Notes under the pieces: model-generated
Told to the model about the DNA's origin: nothing
Seen by the model: the letters and a program-made list of their open reading frames with translations, nothing else
Database searches by the model: none
Program-made: the position numbers and the translations under genes
Assembly: GCF_014356525.2 (NCBI RefSeq)
Contig: NC_052507.1
Coordinates: 47,564,685-47,628,684 of the forward strand
Length of the DNA stretch: 64,000 nucleotides
Direction of reading: 5' to 3'
Source of the DNA: Nilaparvata lugens
Lineage: Eukaryota; Arthropoda; Insecta; Hemiptera; Delphacidae
Part shown: piece by piece, positions 60,389-64,000 of the stretch
Position numbering within the stretch: position 1 is the stretch's first letter
Layout: the number at the start of each line of letters is the position of its first letter

Positions 60389-61773
60389 CTAAGAAGGAGG
60401 ACTATTTTTTGTCAAAGTTAACTCAGCAACTATACTCAGAAAATCCTTAGCTAGCCTCAGCTTTCCCTTTCTGTTGAGATGCAGACCGTGGTTGGTATGC
60501 AGAGATCTATTGTAGCTCCATAAATTAATAATCCTAATTGACAAATGCGGGTAATGATTAGGAATACATCTTATAGCCCCATTCACACAACTAATAAAAC
60601 GATTTTCATCAGAGCTCCATGGAAGATCGTATCTGTAAGGGACTGTGCCAAGAATGAGGTTGGTATGACCGTAGCTATTTATAACTTTGGACAATTTTCT
60701 GAGAGTAAGAATCATGAGCAAAACTATTTGTGCCCCCAATCAAAGCAACAAAATCACCTCTTTTTGTCTCACCAATCTCCCTCTTATCTAACATTTTTTT
60801 CAATCAGAATCTCAAGAGGCGCCCCTATTGCAACATAAGAATAACATCTGGTATTGGAAGGTAACCAATTAGTCAACAGCTCATTTATACCCCTACCATG
60901 TCTATGAGACCATATTTCAATCGAAGGATTTTCCTGGAATAGAGAGCAATTTACCAAACCAGCACTGACAGAATCATGCTGACCACTCCCCAGATCATCG
61001 CTTAAACCCTGCAAACGAGTAAGCGCCTCACTTGCCTTTTCTAACTCCTCTCCTACGGCAATCAATTGATCCATCAAACTACAATTTCCCTCAATAAGCA
61101 GCTGCAAGCTATCAATATCCAATCCAAGAGGCAAAACAACACTATTCGCTAGTCTCATTCGCTACACCGACAGAAGAGGAGTATCAACAGTTTTATCACC
61201 CACGACTACATCCGTCTGTGTACTCGAATCACTGCACTGCTTTGTCAGACAATCAGTTAACTCCATGATACGAACATCATTAGAGATAGACCTATCAATC
61301 GCCACCTCCCACTGTTCTTCAAGCCGTAGGTTATCTGACTTCAAATTATTATTTTCATCAATCAGGTTCCGAATAAGTGCAGAGCAGCCACAAGCTCCGT
61401 CACCTGTCGTGCCAGCACACCACAATTCAATTTGACTGTCGGCACCATCAACTCTATCCAAAGAGACCGAGTCACGGATGACACCTGTATCATTATTGGT
61501 TGTGATACTTGGCGTTGAACAAAATATCTGAGACACATCACTACTCTCATCTAGTTCTTGAAGTGGAGCAGGATGACTATAAACCCTGGAGCTTGATGCA
61601 ACCAATATCGTTTTAGAATCCTTAACCGTTATTAATTGAGCCTAACAATTTTTATTGAGACATCTCCATGTTACATCTCCGTTAACTCTAGATGAACCTT
61701 TCCTATAGTCATATCTATTGAAACTTAATCTTGGATTACCTTTATTAGTCATACCCAGTATGAATTTCTCCAT
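60389..61773 (-). pseudogene. LINE-2 ORF1: FLYWCH zinc finger - linker - SGNH hydrolase
   Basis: Minus strand from ATG 61773: MEKFILGMTNKGNPRLSF then NRYDYRKG, VTWRC, NKNC and, past a TAG at 61642-61644, TILVASSSRVYSHPA. The order F-x-G, Y-x-Y, W-R-C-x(4)-C and H-P fits a FLYWCH-type zinc finger. An acidic/helical linker follows (IRNLIDENNNLKSDNLRLEE). After a second in-frame stop (61162-61164) comes IEIWSHRHGRGINELL, then YVAIGAPLEIL. After a TAA at 60784-60786 and a frameshift near 60740 come VALIGGTN and NHGLHLNRKGK. These line up with SGNH/GDSL hydrolase blocks: GDSxGRG (here SHRHGRG), the Gly block, GGTN and the DGxHLN His block. The block I serine is replaced by Arg. SGNH esterase domains are known in CR1-group ORF1 proteins; a FLYWCH partner is unusual. 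Confidence 0.7.
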
Positions 61774-61857
61774 ATTTAGGAAGAAGTGGACAGCAGAATA
61801 ATAAATAAATTTTCCTAGCACAATACTAACACCAGGAAGCAACCAGCAAAACAAAAA

Positions 61858-62032
61858 GGGACAACCAACAGCAAATACTTTCCCTTACTGATTAATGACA
61901 AGAACAATGATTGATGTAAACCAGTGAGAGGGGAAAAACGAAGAGACAACCAGTAGCAACTATTTCTATTAGTGATCAATGACAAGAACAATTCATCATG
62001 AGAACCAGTGAAAGGGAATAATTTTCTTCGTT
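61858..62032. repeat. LINE-2 5' UTR tandem repeat, two units of about 87 bp
   Basis: Units 61858-61945 and 61946-62032 share gacaacca(a/g)(c/t)agcaa, tgacaagaacaat and accagtga(a/g)aggg. They lie just upstream (minus strand) of ORF1, where LINE promoters often have tandem units. Confidence 0.65.
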
Positions 62033-62040
62033 AGGTAATC

Positions 62041-63544
62041 ACTTAATTTGACAAACACAGTTCAAATGCATGTATGTAGCATGCAATACAGTTATTCGGG
62101 AAAACACATGAGTTAAAAAAAAATAATCCAACACCAACAATAAGCAATACCCACCATGCAATTCAATAAAATTATTCACAAATAAAAGTAGAAACTGCTC
62201 TCTCAATTAGGTTTTGAATATATTTTATTATTAGTCAATTGAGACAATCAAGTCAATCAATGTCAAATGTCGGAATCTATTATTTAATTTATTATCTAGA
62301 AGCTTCTATAAAAATTACTTAAGACTCCACAAAAGAGTAGTGTTGGGTAAGAAGAAGCAGTACTGAATGATTATAAATTATATCACAAACCACTGTGTTT
62401 TGAACTGGAGGGGAAAATATGCTAAGAGATGTTGAGGTCCATACTATTAGAGATTGAATAAGGTTATAATAACTATGGCTTTGCGATTAAAATAGAAAGA
62501 ATGTTGAAAATGCTATATTTAAAGTGAAGAATTGAAGATACTTGATTATCGCAGCAGGAGATAATTTATTTGATAAGGAATAAGATTCTTCTCTGAAACA
62601 ATAGAAATACAGTTGATAGAAAAAGACATAAGTTCTGCTATTATTTCGTAATGCAAGAGTCAGAATTCCCTACACTCCCCCCTCCAAACAATCTACCTTA
62701 TACAGGCTCCTTTACAGTCCATGAAATTTCGCTATCAATGTATGATCGCGCGTGCTCTGTCCACCAGCAGACCAAGCCCGACCACCAAAATCCAGAGCAA
62801 AGCTTGTGCCAAGTTCACAAATTTTACCTCAGCACAATATTTGCAAGGACCAAAGTAAAAAAAAAACAAAACAATTTACGACATAAACTTCTTTGCTTAA
62901 ACAGCCAAATATAGCTGAAATAAGTAGGCTATCTATAATTATATGTAAGCTATATAAGCAATTATGTGAATGCAGGATGCATGGGAATAAGGGAGTCTGA
63001 CAAAACGCGAGTATCAGGCCCACTAAAAGACGAATAATCTAATTGAAACAGGATTAAGAGAATCTATAGAATATTAGAAGCTTCACGATGAAATCTTGAA
63101 ATATACTAGAAAGAAAAGATGAATAGGAATTATAGATCAAATGTTTGGAAATTTAGGGCCTAAAAGTATAAATTATAAGAAAACAGTATTTAGGCTTGAA
63201 GTATACAAAAACAGGTTATATTCTAAAAGTCCAGTTTAAGAAGAACCATTCTCTATTATCCAACTAAGGGTTTTATAGTTGGGAAAATGAACTTTAAAAT
63301 AAATCAGAGGCTATTAAGTCCGTGTACGTAGAATGTCAAGGAAAATTATTATTCAATTTTATAAATATAGGTTTCAAAGCATTATTTATTCAGATAATTT
63401 GGAAAATTGAATTACATTGAACAAAAAACAGAGATTATTACATAATATGAGAGAGCTACTTCTCTTATTTATATGTTTTTAATAGTTTTCTATAAATACA
63501 CTGTAATAAGAGCAGATCTGATATTAATCAAGTAAATTATTGAC
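62041..63544. other. Unassigned DNA between LINE-2 and LINE-3
   Basis: AT-rich, with a somewhat GC-richer patch at 62650-62830 that holds an 87-codon frame (62651-62914) starting MQESEFPTLPPPNN. No domain is recognised. It could be LINE 5' sequence or unique DNA. Confidence 0.3.
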
Positions 63545-64000
63545 TACAATTTATTTATTTATTCATTTTCTTTACATACAAAGGCTCACAGAAATCCATA
63601 AAGAGCCTCATTTACACAATCAAATGAAACAACAATTTAACTTATATACATTTTGAAATATAGTAAATAGAGAAAAGAAAGCAAAAAGCATTTACACAGT
63701 TGAAATAATCAAATTAATAACATTCATATAAAGAAAAATGTGAAAAGAAAGCAAAAAGAATTTACTCAGAATAATCAAATTAATTTCATTATTATAAAGA
63801 AAAATGTGAAAAGAAAGAAGGTGAAACAATCCTTTCCAAAGATTCTAGAGGAAAATAAATTGAAAAAAAAACTATTTAAAGATTACAGGAAAGAGAATAA
63901 TAACTAATAAAAAAAGCTAAGTAAACAGAAAAAGAAAAGTCTTAAACTAGGAGAGTTCCAGCCAGAGTTTACAAAACAATTCATCTCAAAAACGAGCGTC
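63545..64000 (-). mobile_element. LINE-3: 3' end of another retrotransposon, cut by window edge
   Basis: On the minus strand the sequence runs into tttgtatgtaaagaaaatga then (ataa)n at about 63549-63562, a LINE-type tail. Upstream it contains two tandem units of about 70 bp (63672-63740 and 63741-63811; aaaagaaagcaaaaag, ataatcaaattaat). No coding block is seen in the visible part. Confidence 0.5.

Larger units (their letters stand above)
53921..62040 (-). mobile_element. LINE-2: full-length CR1/Jockey-group retrotransposon with FLYWCH-SGNH ORF1
   Basis: Minus-strand order: 5' UTR with tandem repeats (62032-61858), ORF1 (61773-60389) with FLYWCH finger, linker and SGNH hydrolase, then ORF2 (60200-53921) with endonuclease, RT and C-terminal domain. 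It is interrupted by a family A repeat (about 54165-55391) and by a plus-strand LINE fragment holding a mariner-type element (about 56303-58850). LINE-2 is a local label, not the L2 clade. Both ORFs contain stops or frameshifts. ORF1 with an SGNH esterase is known from the CR1 group, which supports the placement. Confidence 0.75.

Noticed and set aside
1..64000. CRISPR arrays, rRNA genes, conserved microRNA hairpins
   Set aside because: No regularly spaced short repeats with unique spacers, no rRNA sequence, and none of the common insect miRNA seeds were recognised by reading; an Infernal/miRNA search would be decisive.

Overview
The window looks like nuclear DNA of an insect, most likely a hemipteran (planthopper-like). 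It is AT-rich and has no operons, ribosome-binding sites or dense gene order. It carries animal-type transposons: CR1/Jockey-group non-LTR retrotransposons, a mariner-type DD41D element, a P-like THAP element and Helitron-like ends. It also has long simple repeats and the word TAGGCCTA scattered through it. No complete host gene is recognisable. The species call is inference.

Region 1 (1-9.4 kb) is mosaic repeat DNA. A composite block of about 3.3 kb (590-3965) is repeated in direct orientation (about 4070-8884). The first copy carries a P-like element (2678-3866) with 24-bp inverted ends, an 8-bp target duplication and a broken THAP-domain exon. The second copy carries a 2.34-kb insertion (4757-7095). 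Helitron-type termini on the minus strand lie at 3972 (3' CTAG end) and 9434 (5' TCTATACT end).

Region 2 (9.4-47.8 kb) is mostly unique AT-rich DNA with islands of higher GC and complexity (about 10.06-10.64, 16.98-17.2, 22.24-22.56, 26.64-26.93, 34.6-35.4, 42.1-42.7 and 44.5-45.1 kb). It resembles an intergenic or intronic desert with possible regulatory elements. One 278-nt interval (42409-42686) is open from a strong splice acceptor to a strong donor and is the best candidate host exon. Other content: short Helitron-like elements (13.3, 24.2, 24.7 kb), a decayed LINE tail (21.6 kb), a 1.3-kb pyrimidine-rich tract (27.0-28.4 kb), and large GAA, TA and GGATGT arrays.

Region 3 (47.8-62.0 kb) is a transposon graveyard. 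LINE-1 (minus, 47.8 to about 53.2 kb; a local label, not the L1 family) has a PHD-finger ORF1, an endonuclease and a reverse transcriptase (RT). It is scarred by a nested repeat, a 45-bp foldback and a 20-bp templated substitution. LINE-2 (minus, about 53.9-62.0 kb) has an ORF1 reading FLYWCH zinc finger, linker, SGNH hydrolase, followed by an endonuclease/RT ORF2. LINE-2 is split by a 1.2-kb repeat with a (CA)n tract and 165-bp tandem units, and by a plus-strand LINE 3' fragment that itself contains a 2361-bp mariner-type element (DD41D, 460-bp inverted repeats). The order of insertion can be read directly. A third LINE 3' end (LINE-3) reaches the right edge.

The most unusual system is the LINE-2 ORF1 architecture (FLYWCH plus SGNH hydrolase, with the catalytic serine apparently lost), followed by the nested mariner and the P-like element. 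All coding units recognised are disrupted, so none is expected to work as it stands.
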